From assembly GCA_910589075.1 (NCBI GenBank), contig CAJUSK010000024.1, positions 1-58,244 on the forward strand: a stretch of DNA of 58,244 bases, given 5' to 3'. The notes beneath the pieces are model-generated. The model was given only the letters and a program-made list of their open reading frames with translations, was not told where the DNA came from and ran no database searches. Below, one piece after another: positions 5,945 through 14,564 of the stretch. Source of the stretch: an uncultured Lachnospiraceae bacterium. Its GTDB lineage: Bacteria; Bacillota; Clostridia; Lachnospirales; Lachnospiraceae. The position numbers and the translations under genes are program-made. Each line of letters starts with the position of its first letter. The stretch's first letter is position 1.

Positions 5945-7942
5945 ATGAATCATTTTGAATTAGTATCACAATATGCCCCCACAGGCGATCAGCCGCAGGC
6001 CATCGCCGAATTGGTCAAAGGCTTCAAAGAAGGCAACCAGTTCCAGACACTTCTCGGTGTCACAGGTTCCGGTAAAACTTTTACGATGGCAAATGTCATC
6101 CAGCAATTAAATAAACCAACGCTTGTTATTGCTCATAACAAAACTCTTGCCGGACAGTTATACGGTGAATTCAAAGAATTTTTCCCCAATAACGCGGTGG
6201 AATATTTCGTCTCCTACTACGACTACTACCAACCCGAAGCCTACGTCCCCAGTACAGACACCTACATCGCCAAAGATTCATCCATCAATGACGAGATAGA
6301 CAAGCTGCGCCTGTCCGCCACGGCCTCTCTGACAGAGCGGCGGGATGTGATCGTGGTTGCCAGCGTTTCCTGTATCTATGGCCTGGGCAGTCCGGAGGAT
6401 TATCAGGAGATGATCGTTTCCCTGCGGCCCGGTATGGTCAAGGACAGAGATGCGGTGATCCATGAGTTGATTAATATCCAATACAACCGCAATGATATGG
6501 GCATTGAACGATGCAATTTCCGGGTGCGGGGCGATGTGGTGGAAGTATATCCCGCCCAGGGTGGGGATTATCTGATACGGATTGAATTTTTTGGAGACGA
6601 AATCGACCGGATTGCAGAAGTGGAAATTCTGTCCGGCAAAGTCCATGCCTATCTGGAGCATATTACGATCTTTCCTGCTTCTCATTATGTGGTGCCTCAG
6701 GACAAGATCAACCGTGCCTGCGAGACCATCGAAAAAGAACTGGAAGAGCGGGTGCGCTTCTTCAAAGGTGAAGATAAATTACTGGAAGCACAGAGGATTT
6801 CCGAACGGACCAACTTTGATATTGAGATGCTGCGGGAGACGGGATTCTGTTCCGGTATCGAGAACTATTCACGGCATCTGAGCGACCAGCAGCCAGGGGT
6901 GCCGCCCATGACACTGATGGACTATTTTACAGATGACTACCTTATTATTATAGATGAATCTCATATGACTGTTCCCCAGATCGGTGCCATGTATTCCGGG
7001 GACCGCTCCAGAAAGACCACACTGGTGGACTATGGTTTTCGTCTGCCATCCGCTCTGGACAACCGGCCGCTGGCCTTCCAGGAGTTTGAGGAACACATTG
7101 ACCAGCTTCTGTTTGTGTCTGCCACGCCTTCCTCTTATGAGGAAGAACATGAGCTTTTGCGGGCAGAGCAGATTATCCGCCCTACGGGGCTGCTGGATCC
7201 GGAGATTTCTGTCCGTCCGGTGGAAGGCCAGATTGACGATCTGATTACAGAAGTAAACCGTGAAGTGGAGAAAAAAAATAAAATCCTGATCACGACGCTG
7301 ACTAAGCGCATGGCGGAAGATTTGACCGATTATATGCGGGAAGTTGGTATCCGTGTGAAATATTTGCATTCTGATATTGATACCCTGGAACGGGCACAGA
7401 TTATCCGGGATATGCGGCTGGATGTATTTGATGTGCTTGTGGGGATCAACCTGTTGCGGGAAGGGTTGGATATTCCGGAAATTTCCCTCGTGGCGATTCT
7501 GGACGCGGATAAGGAAGGATTTTTGCGTTCTGAGACTTCACTGATCCAGACAATCGGCCGTGCGGCGCGGAATGCAGACGGACATGTTATTATGTATGCG
7601 GATGTGATAACAGATTCCATGCGGGCTGCCATTGACGAGACAGCCAGACGGCGGGAGATTCAGCAGAAATATAACGAGGCCAACGGTATCACCCCTCAGA
7701 CCATCCGCAAAGCGGTGCGGGATCTGATCAGTATTTCCAGAGCCGTGGCCAAAGAAGAAGCGGCTTTCGAAAAAGATCCGGAATCCATGGATGCGCAGGA
7801 ATTGGCAAAATTGATCGAAACCGTACAGAAACGGATGAAAAAAGCTGCTGCAGAGCTGGATTTCGAGACGGCTGCCGGTCTGCGTGACCAGATGATTGAA
7901 CTAAAAAAACATTACCTGGAATTGGAGAGAAACGATGAGTGA
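5945..7942 (+). CDS. uvrB: UvrABC system protein B
   Basis: UvrB (665 residues) is the damage-verifying helicase-like subunit of nucleotide excision repair, working with UvrA and UvrC. Visible are Walker A GVTGSGKT (38-45), the DNA-clamping beta-hairpin region YYDYYQPEAYVPSTDTYIAK (from about 92), IIDESHMTVPQIGAMY, the SF2 motif VI segment QTIGRAARN, and a C-terminal UVR motif (LDFETAAGLRDQMIELKK) that binds UvrC. ATG 5945 was chosen because it starts the conserved MNHFELVS and has GGAG eight bases upstream; an in-frame ATG at 5915 lies in a palindrome. The 5' end is mosaic: codons 1-8 and the 104-bp block match the upstream fragment exactly, whereas intervening DNA differs. It overlaps uvrA by 8 bp. 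Confidence 0.97.
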   Translation: MNHFELVSQYAPTGDQPQAIAELVKGFKEGNQFQTLLGVTGSGKTFTMANVIQQLNKPTLVIAHNKTLAGQLYGEFKEFFPNNAVEYFVSYYDYYQPEAYVPSTDTYIAKDSSINDEIDKLRLSATASLTERRDVIVVASVSCIYGLGSPEDYQEMIVSLRPGMVKDRDAVIHELINIQYNRNDMGIERCNFRVRGDVVEVYPAQGGDYLIRIEFFGDEIDRIAEVEILSGKVHAYLEHITIFPASHYVVPQDKINRACETIEKELEERVRFFKGEDKLLEAQRISERTNFDIEMLRETGFCSGIENYSRHLSDQQPGVPPMTLMDYFTDDYLIIIDESHMTVPQIGAMYSGDRSRKTTLVDYGFRLPSALDNRPLAFQEFEEHIDQLLFVSATPSSYEEEHELLRAEQIIRPTGLLDPEISVRPVEGQIDDLITEVNREVEKKNKILITTLTKRMAEDLTDYMREVGIRVKYLHSDIDTLERAQIIRDMRLDVFDVLVGINLLREGLDIPEISLVAILDADKEGFLRSETSLIQTIGRAARNADGHVIMYADVITDSMRAAIDETARRREIQQKYNEANGITPQTIRKAVRDLISISRAVAKEEAAFEKDPESMDAQELAKLIETVQKRMKKAAAELDFETAAGLRDQMIELKKHYLELERNDE

Positions 7943-10787
7943 GATAAAAAAGATGCTGCCCAGAGAATATATCAAAATCCGGGGCGCTAATGAACACAAC
8001 CTCAAAGGGATTGATGTGGACATTCCGAGAAATGCATTTGTAGTTCTGACAGGACTGTCAGGTTCAGGCAAATCGTCTCTTGCGTTTGATACCATTTATG
8101 CCGAAGGACAGCGGCGATACATGGAGTCTCTGTCCTCCTATGCCAGACAGTTCCTGGGCCAGATGGAGAAACCGGATGTGGAAAAAATCGAAGGGTTGTC
8201 CCCTGCTATCTCCATTGATCAGAAATCCACAAACCGTAATCCACGTTCCACGGTAGGGACAGTGACGGAAATCTATGATTATTTCCGCCTTCTTTATGCC
8301 AGAATCGGTATTCCTCACTGCTATCGCTGCGGGCGGGAGATTTGCAAGCAGACTGTAGACCAGATGGTGGACCAGATTATGGCATTGCCGGAAGGAACCA
8401 AGATCCAGCTTCTGGCTCCGGTGGTCAGGGGCCGGAAAGGAGAACATGCAAAAGTACTTGAGCGCGCGAAAAGAAGCGGATATGTCCGTGTCCGCATTGA
8501 CGGTAACCTGTATGAACTGACGGAAGAGATAAAACTGGAGAAAAATATCAAACATTCTATTGAGATTGTTGTGGACAGGCTGGTGGTCAAAGAAGGCATT
8601 GAACGTCGTCTGACAGATTCCGTGGAAAGTGCGCTTGCCATTTCGGAAGGACTTTTACAGGCTGATGTGATTGGCGGGGAACCTCTGAATTTCAGCCAGA
8701 GTTTTTCCTGCCCCGACTGCGGCATCAGCATTGAGGAGATCGAGCCTCGCAGTTTTTCCTTTAATAATCCTTTTGGCGCCTGTCCTGTCTGTTTCGGATT
8801 GGGATATAAGATGGAATTTGACGAGCGATTGATGATACCGGATGAATCACTGAGCATCAACGAGGGCGCTATTACTGTCATGGGCTGGCAGTCCTGTACG
8901 GACAGCGGCAGCTTTACCAATGCCATTCTAAAGGCACTGTCTGTGGAATATGGGTTTCGTCTGGACACCCCTTTTGAGGCGTATCCGGATTCGGTCAGAC
9001 ATGTCCTGCTCCACGGCACCGATGGAAAAGAAGTGATGGTATATTATAAGGGACAGCGGGGGGAGGGGGTTTATCCGGTGGCCTTTGAGGGACTGATCAA
9101 AAATGTGGAACGGCGTTACAGAGAGACCGGCTCTGATGTGATGAAGCAGGAATATGAGACTTTCATGCGTATTACCCCTTGTAAAGAATGTAAAGGCCAG
9201 CGCCTGAAAAAAGAATCCCTTGCCGTAACAGTCTGTGATAAAAATATTTACGACATTACCTCCATGTCCATCAATGCCCTGCACGGATTTCTGAAAGACA
9301 TGCAGCTTACCCGTCAACAGATGCTTATTGGCCGGCAGGTGCTGAAGGAAATCCGGGCGAGAGTGGGATTTCTGGTGGACGTGGGGCTGGACTATTTGTC
9401 GCTGTCCAGAGCCACCGGCACTCTTTCCGGCGGAGAAGCCCAGCGCATCCGTCTGGCCACCCAGATCGGCTCCGGACTGGTGGGTGTGTGCTATATTCTG
9501 GATGAGCCCAGCATCGGACTCCATCAGAGAGACAATGACAAACTTCTGGGAACGTTGAAAAACCTGCGGGATTTGGGGAATACACTGATTGTGGTGGAGC
9601 ACGATGAAGATACCATGCGGGAAGCAGATTACATTGTGGACATCGGACCGGGTGCCGGTTCTCATGGAGGCGAGGTTGTGGCCTGCGGGACGGCGGAAGA
9701 GATTATGGAGGTGCCCCGTTCCATTACCGGGCAATATCTGAGTGGCACCCGCAGTATCCCTGTTCCTGCCAGCCGCAGACAGCCTGCCGGATATCTGACC
9801 GTGCGGAAAGCCGCAGAAAACAACCTGAAAAAGATTACCGTCAGGTTTCCGCTGGGTGTTATGACCTGTGTTACAGGTGTGTCCGGCTCCGGAAAAAGTT
9901 CTCTTGTCAACGAAATTCTGTACAAGACACTGGCCCGTACATTAAACCGCGCCAGAACCATTCCGGGCAGGCACGAACGTATTGAAGGCATGGAACATCT
10001 GGACAAGGTGATCAATATCGACCAGTCTCCCATTGGCAGGACACCCCGCTCGAATCCGGCCACCTATACCGGCGTATTCGACCAGATCAGGGACTTGTAT
10101 GCGGGAACCCAGGATGCCAGAGCCAAAGGCTACAAAAAGGGCCGTTTCAGCTTCAATGTAAAGGGCGGCCGGTGCGAAGCCTGCAGCGGTGACGGTATCA
10201 TCAAGATAGAAATGCATTTTCTGCCGGATGTATATGTGCCATGTGAAGTGTGTGAAGGTAAACGATATAACCGGGAAACACTGGAAGTAAAATACAAAGG
10301 CAAAAGCATTTATGACGTGCTGGATATGACTGTGGAGGAAGCGGTCACTTTTTTTGAAAATGTTCCTTCTATCCGCAATAAAATACAGACGCTTTATGAT
10401 GTGGGACTTTCCTATATAAAACTGGGCCAGCCTTCCACTACGCTGTCCGGCGGCGAGGCTCAGAGAATCAAACTGGCAACAGAACTGAGCAAACGCAGTA
10501 CCGGCAGGACGATCTATATTTTGGATGAGCCCACCACAGGACTGCATTTTGCAGATGTGCACAAACTGGTGGAGATACTGCATCGTCTGGCAGAGGGCGG
10601 CAATACCGTGGTGGTCATCGAACACAATCTGGACGTGATTAAGACAGCGGACTATATTATTGACATCGGCCCGGAGGGGGGAGACAGAGGCGGTACCATT
10701 GTCGCCGAGGGCACCCCGGAAGAAGTGGCGCAGTGCCCTGATTCCCATACCGGTGCCTATATCAGAAAAATGTTGGAAAAGGGGTAA
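7935..10787 (+). CDS. uvrA: UvrABC system protein A
   Basis: UvrA (950 residues) is the ABC-type ATPase that scans DNA for bulky damage and loads UvrB. It has two ATPase modules. The first has Walker A GLSGSGKSSLAFDTIYAEGQ near residue 35, a zinc module starting CPDC and closing CPVC, and signature LSGGEAQRIRLATQIGSG with ILDEPSIGLHQRD. The second has GVSGSGKSSLVNEILY, the zinc module CEAC ... CEVC, and LSGGEAQRIKLATELSK with ILDEPTTGLHFAD. All key residues are present and the length is typical. Its ATG overlaps the end of uvrB by 8 bp, so the two are coupled. A terminator follows. Confidence 0.97.
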   Translation: MSEIKKMLPREYIKIRGANEHNLKGIDVDIPRNAFVVLTGLSGSGKSSLAFDTIYAEGQRRYMESLSSYARQFLGQMEKPDVEKIEGLSPAISIDQKSTNRNPRSTVGTVTEIYDYFRLLYARIGIPHCYRCGREICKQTVDQMVDQIMALPEGTKIQLLAPVVRGRKGEHAKVLERAKRSGYVRVRIDGNLYELTEEIKLEKNIKHSIEIVVDRLVVKEGIERRLTDSVESALAISEGLLQADVIGGEPLNFSQSFSCPDCGISIEEIEPRSFSFNNPFGACPVCFGLGYKMEFDERLMIPDESLSINEGAITVMGWQSCTDSGSFTNAILKALSVEYGFRLDTPFEAYPDSVRHVLLHGTDGKEVMVYYKGQRGEGVYPVAFEGLIKNVERRYRETGSDVMKQEYETFMRITPCKECKGQRLKKESLAVTVCDKNIYDITSMSINALHGFLKDMQLTRQQMLIGRQVLKEIRARVGFLVDVGLDYLSLSRATGTLSGGEAQRIRLATQIGSGLVGVCYILDEPSIGLHQRDNDKLLGTLKNLRDLGNTLIVVEHDEDTMREADYIVDIGPGAGSHGGEVVACGTAEEIMEVPRSITGQYLSGTRSIPVPASRRQPAGYLTVRKAAENNLKKITVRFPLGVMTCVTGVSGSGKSSLVNEILYKTLARTLNRARTIPGRHERIEGMEHLDKVINIDQSPIGRTPRSNPATYTGVFDQIRDLYAGTQDARAKGYKKGRFSFNVKGGRCEACSGDGIIKIEMHFLPDVYVPCEVCEGKRYNRETLEVKYKGKSIYDVLDMTVEEAVTFFENVPSIRNKIQTLYDVGLSYIKLGQPSTTLSGGEAQRIKLATELSKRSTGRTIYILDEPTTGLHFADVHKLVEILHRLAEGGNTVVVIEHNLDVIKTADYIIDIGPEGGDRGGTIVAEGTPEEVAQCPDSHTGAYIRKMLEKG

Positions 10788-10858
10788 AGTTTTTTTGGAA
10801 AACGTTCGATATATAAACAGATGACGTACCAGAAACACCAAATATTACATGCATGGAT

Positions 10859-10909
10859 GCAGTTATGGACAGAAGGATCTGTTTCCTTAACTGCGTTCTT
10901 TAATTTTTT
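10859..10909 (+). terminator. Terminator of uvrBA
   Basis: A strong hairpin: GCAGTTA-T-GGA-CAGA, loop AGGA, TCTG-TT-TCC-T-TAACTGC (10859-10894), followed by T-rich DNA to about 10909. Confidence 0.75.
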
Positions 10910-10929
10910 GTAAATTTTTGGAAAACCCT

Positions 10930-10957
10930 TTGAAAATGATTTCGGTTAGGTTATAAT
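10930..10957 (+). promoter_or_regulatory. SigA-type promoter for mbl
   Basis: TTGAAA (10930-10935), a 16-bp spacer, TATAAT (10952-10957). It lies about 80 bp upstream of the mbl start and just after the uvrBA terminator. Confidence 0.65.
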
Positions 10958-11038
10958 GTAGTCCATGTGAGTATGTTTAAAGTACAGACAATTGGAAAAC
11001 ATTATGATAGATAACCATATAGAAAGGGGTTCGGATTT

Positions 11039-12034
11039 ATGCAGTTTACTGATATCGGAATTGATCTGGGTACGGCGAGTATCCTTGTTTATATAAGAGG
11101 TAAAGGTGTTGTGCTGAAGGAGCCTTCCGTAGTGGCTTTTGACCGGGATACAGACAGGATTAAGGCCATCGGGGAAGACGCCAGGCTGATGCTGGGAAGG
11201 ACACCGGGTAATATTGTGGCGGTTCGGCCTCTGCGTCAGGGTGTTATTTCAGATTATACCGTGACGGAAAAGATGATGAAATACTTTATCCAGAAAGCAC
11301 TGGGTAAAAAAACATTCCGTAAACCCCGTATTGCCGTATGCGTTCCCAGCGGCGTGACTGAAGTGGAAAAAAAGGCTGTAGAGGACGCTACCTATCAGGC
11401 CGGTGCCAGAGAAGTTTCCATAATAGAGGAGCCGATTGCCGCAGCTATCGGAGCGGGGATTGATATTTCCAAGCCCTGCGGCAATATGATTGTGGATATT
11501 GGCGGCGGTACGTCTGATATTGCAGTTATCTCTCTGGGCGGTACAGTGGTCAGCGCTTCCATTAAGATTGCCGGAGACGATTTCGATGAAGCCATCGTGC
11601 GCTATATGCGTAAAAAACATAATCTGCTGATCGGTGAGCGGACGGCAGAGGATTTAAAGATTAAGATTGGGTCCGCTTATAAACGGGCGGAAGTGGATTA
11701 CATTGATGTCAGAGGGAGGAATCTGGTGACAGGGCTTCCCAAGACCATCAAAGTTTCTTCTGAAGAGACAGAAGAGGCACTGAAAGAGACAACATCTCAG
11801 ATTATTGAGACAATCCACAGTGTATTAGAAAAAACACCGCCGGAACTGGCTGCGGATATTGCCGACAGAGGCATTGTCCTGACCGGAGGAGGCAGCCTGC
11901 TCAGAGGGCTGGAAGACCTCATCGAAGCCAAGACAGGCATCAACACGATGACGGCGGAAGATCCTATGACGGCGGTTGCCATTGGCACGGGTAAATACGT
12001 GGAATTCCTGGCAGGATACCGTGACGAAAACTGA
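11039..12034 (+). CDS. mbl: MreB-family cell-shape protein (Mbl-like)
   Basis: This 331-residue actin-like protein organises lateral cell-wall synthesis at the membrane. Phosphate-1 motif GIDLGTASILVYIRGKG is at the N-terminus. IEEPIAAAIGAG is followed by phosphate-2 DIGGGTSDIAVISLGG, and LTGGGSLLRGLEDLI lies near the C-terminus. It is MreB-like throughout, but the neighbours flhO and flhP make the Bacillus subtilis mbl-flhO-flhP order, hence the symbol; MreB or MreBH paralogy cannot be settled from sequence alone. A consensus promoter and an AAAGGGG ribosome binding site precede it. A 210-bp gap follows in which I see no clear terminator or promoter. Confidence 0.85.
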   Translation: MQFTDIGIDLGTASILVYIRGKGVVLKEPSVVAFDRDTDRIKAIGEDARLMLGRTPGNIVAVRPLRQGVISDYTVTEKMMKYFIQKALGKKTFRKPRIAVCVPSGVTEVEKKAVEDATYQAGAREVSIIEEPIAAAIGAGIDISKPCGNMIVDIGGGTSDIAVISLGGTVVSASIKIAGDDFDEAIVRYMRKKHNLLIGERTAEDLKIKIGSAYKRAEVDYIDVRGRNLVTGLPKTIKVSSEETEEALKETTSQIIETIHSVLEKTPPELAADIADRGIVLTGGGSLLRGLEDLIEAKTGINTMTAEDPMTAVAIGTGKYVEFLAGYRDEN

Positions 12035-12244
12035 CAGGCGTGTCTTATGGACTTGAAAACCTGCTGTAATGACAGGTGATGACAGTTCGGTCAGATTGGT
12101 CTGTACACGTGCCATGCAGGCCATGAAAAGATAATTTTTACGTGTGAAATCTCATTGCCTGATGGCTTTTATGGGGTTTACATGGAACAGGGCAGATGTC
12201 ATCTGAACTGTTATAACAGGAGAGTATAAAGCAGGAGGCAGAGG

Positions 12245-13024
12245 ATGGTAAAGGGTTTATATACGGCATATACCGGAATGATAAACGAACAGCACAGAAT
12301 GGACACTCTGACAAATAACCTGGCCAACAGCGCCACCGTAGGGTTTAAGAAGGAAGGTGCCACTTCCCAGGCGTTTCGGGATGTGCTTGCCTATAAGATT
12401 AAGGATACATCGGAGACACCCAATCTGGCCAGACGGATCGGTTCCATGAACATGGGTGTGAAAATCGGAGAGAATTATACCGATTATGGCGAAGGTCCCT
12501 TAAAGGAAACAGGGAATACGTATGATCTGGCGATTACGGGACCGGGCTTTTTTGCTATTGAGTTTACCAATAAAGCGGGTGAAACATCCACAAAATATAC
12601 AAGGGACGGCTGTTTTACGTTGACAGAGGAAGGTTATCTTGTAACAAAAGACGGGGATTTTGTTCTGGATGACGATGGGGAACAGATCGAACTGGATCCG
12701 CTTCGCGAATCTGAAATTCTGGAAAACGGTGCTATTTTCCAGGACGGCGTACAGGTTGCCACCATTGGGATTACGGATTTCGAAGATTATAATTATCTGG
12801 AGCATTATGGTGAGACATTATTCCAGCCTGTGGATGGTGCGGAAGAGCAGGAAGCAGAGGGACGGATCGTTTCCGGCTATCTGGAGCATTCCAATGTGCA
12901 GGTCGTTAAGGAAATGGTGGATATGATCAATGTTTCCAGAGCCTATGAGACAAACCAGAAGATTGTGCAGACATATGACAGTTCTCTTGATATTGCGGTG
13001 AATCAGCTCGGCAAACTGATGTAA
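12245..13024 (+). CDS. flhO: Flagellar hook-basal body protein (FlhO/FlgF-like)
   Basis: This 259-residue member of the flagellar rod/hook family (FlgE/F/G) starts MVKGLYTAYTGMINEQHRMDTLTNNLANSATVGFKKE, with the N-terminal helical D0 region. It ends with the matching C-terminal region: GYLEHSNVQVVKEMVDMINVSRAYETNQKIVQ. Such proteins are exported by the flagellar type III system and polymerise as the rod; they have no cleaved signal. Next to mbl and followed by a second family member, it corresponds to FlhO of B. subtilis. AGGAGG lies just upstream. A mid-length insertion (about 85-200) separates the conserved ends, as usual. Confidence 0.88.
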   Translation: MVKGLYTAYTGMINEQHRMDTLTNNLANSATVGFKKEGATSQAFRDVLAYKIKDTSETPNLARRIGSMNMGVKIGENYTDYGEGPLKETGNTYDLAITGPGFFAIEFTNKAGETSTKYTRDGCFTLTEEGYLVTKDGDFVLDDDGEQIELDPLRESEILENGAIFQDGVQVATIGITDFEDYNYLEHYGETLFQPVDGAEEQEAEGRIVSGYLEHSNVQVVKEMVDMINVSRAYETNQKIVQTYDSSLDIAVNQLGKLM

Positions 13025-13153
13025 AGATTTATATAACATACTTTTATATAACTGCTGATGTGAACAGGAGTGCAGCAGGATTTGCTGAGAAACATATACA
13101 TGTAAAATGTGACAGGTGTATTTAGGCGCGCACAGGGAAGCTGTAGCAGATGT

Positions 13154-13177
13154 ACATTCCCGGATGAAACGGAATGT
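13154..13177 (+). other. Intergenic hairpin between the two flagellar genes
   Basis: ACATTCC, a 10-base loop, GGAATGT inside the 201-bp gap before flhP. No T run follows. It may be an RNA stability or processing element; nothing else is recognisable in this gap apart from GGGGAGG just before flhP. Confidence 0.25.
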
Positions 13178-13225
13178 GGGGCTGCAGGTGATGATTGATC
13201 AGAACAGGAACGGGGAGGAACGGTT

Positions 13226-14044
13226 ATGGTAAGATCTTTGTGGTCTGCTGCAACAGGTATGATTGCACAGCAGACAAATATTGATACGATTGCAAATAAC
13301 CTTGCAAATGTAAATACAACAGGGTATAAAACAGAAGTGGCAAACTTTAAGTCTCTCTTATATCAGACCCTGCAGACAAGGACAACTACGGCCAACGGTG
13401 ATAATAAACCGGTGGGTGCACAGGTGGGACTGGGTGTGCGGAATTCTTCTATTGCGTCTATATTCGGACAGGGCGCTTTCCAGGATTCCGAAAGTACAAC
13501 AGACTTTGCCATCAGTGGGAAAGGGCTTTTTGCTGTAGCAGGGGATGACGGAGAAACGTATTATACGAGGAACGGAAACTTTTTCCTGAGTACCAACGAC
13601 GGCGGTGGCCTTACGCTCTGTACGTCGGATGGTTATCCGGTGCTCAGTACGGCAGGACGGGAGATTACTTTTAACAGGAACTATACGGCAAGTAACCTGA
13701 CGGTGTCGGAAGAGGGAGAATTTTATTATCCCGATGCGGACAATAATCCTCAGCCCCTGGGTATTACCATTGGATTGTTCCAGTTTAATAATCCTACAGG
13801 CCTGGAAAAAATAGGCGGCAGCTATTATCAGGAAACAGAAGCCAGCGGTGAGGCTATCAATGAGGCGAGAAGTACCAATATAGAAAAGAGTACCATTGTA
13901 CAGGGATATCTGGAGCGTTCCAATGTACAGGTGGTGGATGAAATGGTCAATATGATTGTGGCACAGCGTGCGTATGAAATGAATTCCAAAGCAATCACCA
14001 CATCTGATGACATGTTGCAGCAGGCCAATAATCTCAAACGATAA
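13226..14044 (+). CDS. flhP: Flagellar hook-basal body protein (FlhP/FlgG-like)
   Basis: The 272-residue product opens with MVRSLWSAATGMIAQQTNIDTIANNLANVNTTGYKTE. That is the canonical FlgG-type N-terminal motif, with the NNLANVNTTGYK signature. It closes with GYLERSNVQVVDEMVNMIVAQRAYEMNSKAITTSDDMLQQANNL, the C-terminal partner helix. It is expected to form the distal rod and is exported through the flagellar apparatus. With the preceding gene it reproduces the B. subtilis flhO-flhP pair. GGGGAGG precedes the start. The middle (about 70-200) is lineage-specific. Confidence 0.9.
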   Translation: MVRSLWSAATGMIAQQTNIDTIANNLANVNTTGYKTEVANFKSLLYQTLQTRTTTANGDNKPVGAQVGLGVRNSSIASIFGQGAFQDSESTTDFAISGKGLFAVAGDDGETYYTRNGNFFLSTNDGGGLTLCTSDGYPVLSTAGREITFNRNYTASNLTVSEEGEFYYPDADNNPQPLGITIGLFQFNNPTGLEKIGGSYYQETEASGEAINEARSTNIEKSTIVQGYLERSNVQVVDEMVNMIVAQRAYEMNSKAITTSDDMLQQANNLKR

Positions 14045-14107
14045 TTGACGGGATGGCGGCAGGTTGTTTATGCTGAGTGACATGTATTTTGACAGGAGGG
14101 TAATCTT

Positions 14108-14455
14108 ATGGATTTAAGCGGACTCACTTCCATCTATACGGATTATATGAAGACCCAGTCCGATAATGACCGTCTGGAAAAGATGAAAGCGGATTGGAAA
14201 GAAAAAAATAAGGGTTCGGACGATGAACAGTTAATGGATGCCTGCAAGCAGTTTGAATCTTATTTTGTAGAGCAGATGTTCAAAGAAATGATGAAGACGG
14301 TGCCGGAAACGGATTACAGTTTTAAAGCCACGGGTACGATGGTGGACTATTATAAAGATAATATGATTCAGGAAATTGCATCTATGTCAACAGAGTCCGG
14401 TGGACTGGGGCTGGCACAGATGTTATATGAACAGATGAAGATCAACAACGGTTAA
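14108..14455 (+). CDS. Rod-binding protein, FlgJ N-terminal domain only
   Basis: The 115-residue product has the FlgJ rod-binding domain pattern: LMDACKQFESYFVEQMFKEMMKTVPE, followed by MVDYYKDNMIQEIASMSTESGGLGLAQMLYEQM. Proteobacterial FlgJ carries an additional muramidase domain, which is missing here; single-domain versions are common in Clostridia. It would help rod assembly with the two proteins just upstream. AGGAGGG is 9 bp before the ATG. A strong terminator follows the stop, so mbl-flhO-flhP-flgJ forms one block. Confidence 0.82.
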   Translation: MDLSGLTSIYTDYMKTQSDNDRLEKMKADWKEKNKGSDDEQLMDACKQFESYFVEQMFKEMMKTVPETDYSFKATGTMVDYYKDNMIQEIASMSTESGGLGLAQMLYEQMKINNG

Positions 14456-14474
14456 GAACGAACAGGTTAAAAGC

Positions 14475-14503
14475 TGGGGCTGCTTTTTTGGCAGCCCCTG
14501 TTT
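14475..14503 (+). terminator. Terminator of the flagellar block
   Basis: GGGGCTGC (14476-14483), loop TTTTTTG, GCAGCCCC (14491-14498), then TGTTTG and further T-rich sequence. Confidence 0.8.
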
Positions 14504-14510
14504 GTGGTTT

Positions 14511-14550
14511 TTCATGACAATAGAAAACGCCCAGAGGGTATTTTCTATTG
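14511..14550 (+). repeat. Palindromic repeat family, copy 1
   Basis: TTCATGACAATAGAAAA ... TTTTCTATTG. The arms CAATAGAAAA (14518-14527) and TTTTCTATTG (14541-14550) are perfect 10-bp inverted repeats around a GC-containing loop. Member of the dispersed family described in the findings; it ends 14 bp before recD2. Confidence 0.7.
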
Positions 14551-14564
14551 TTTGAGGGCAGGTC

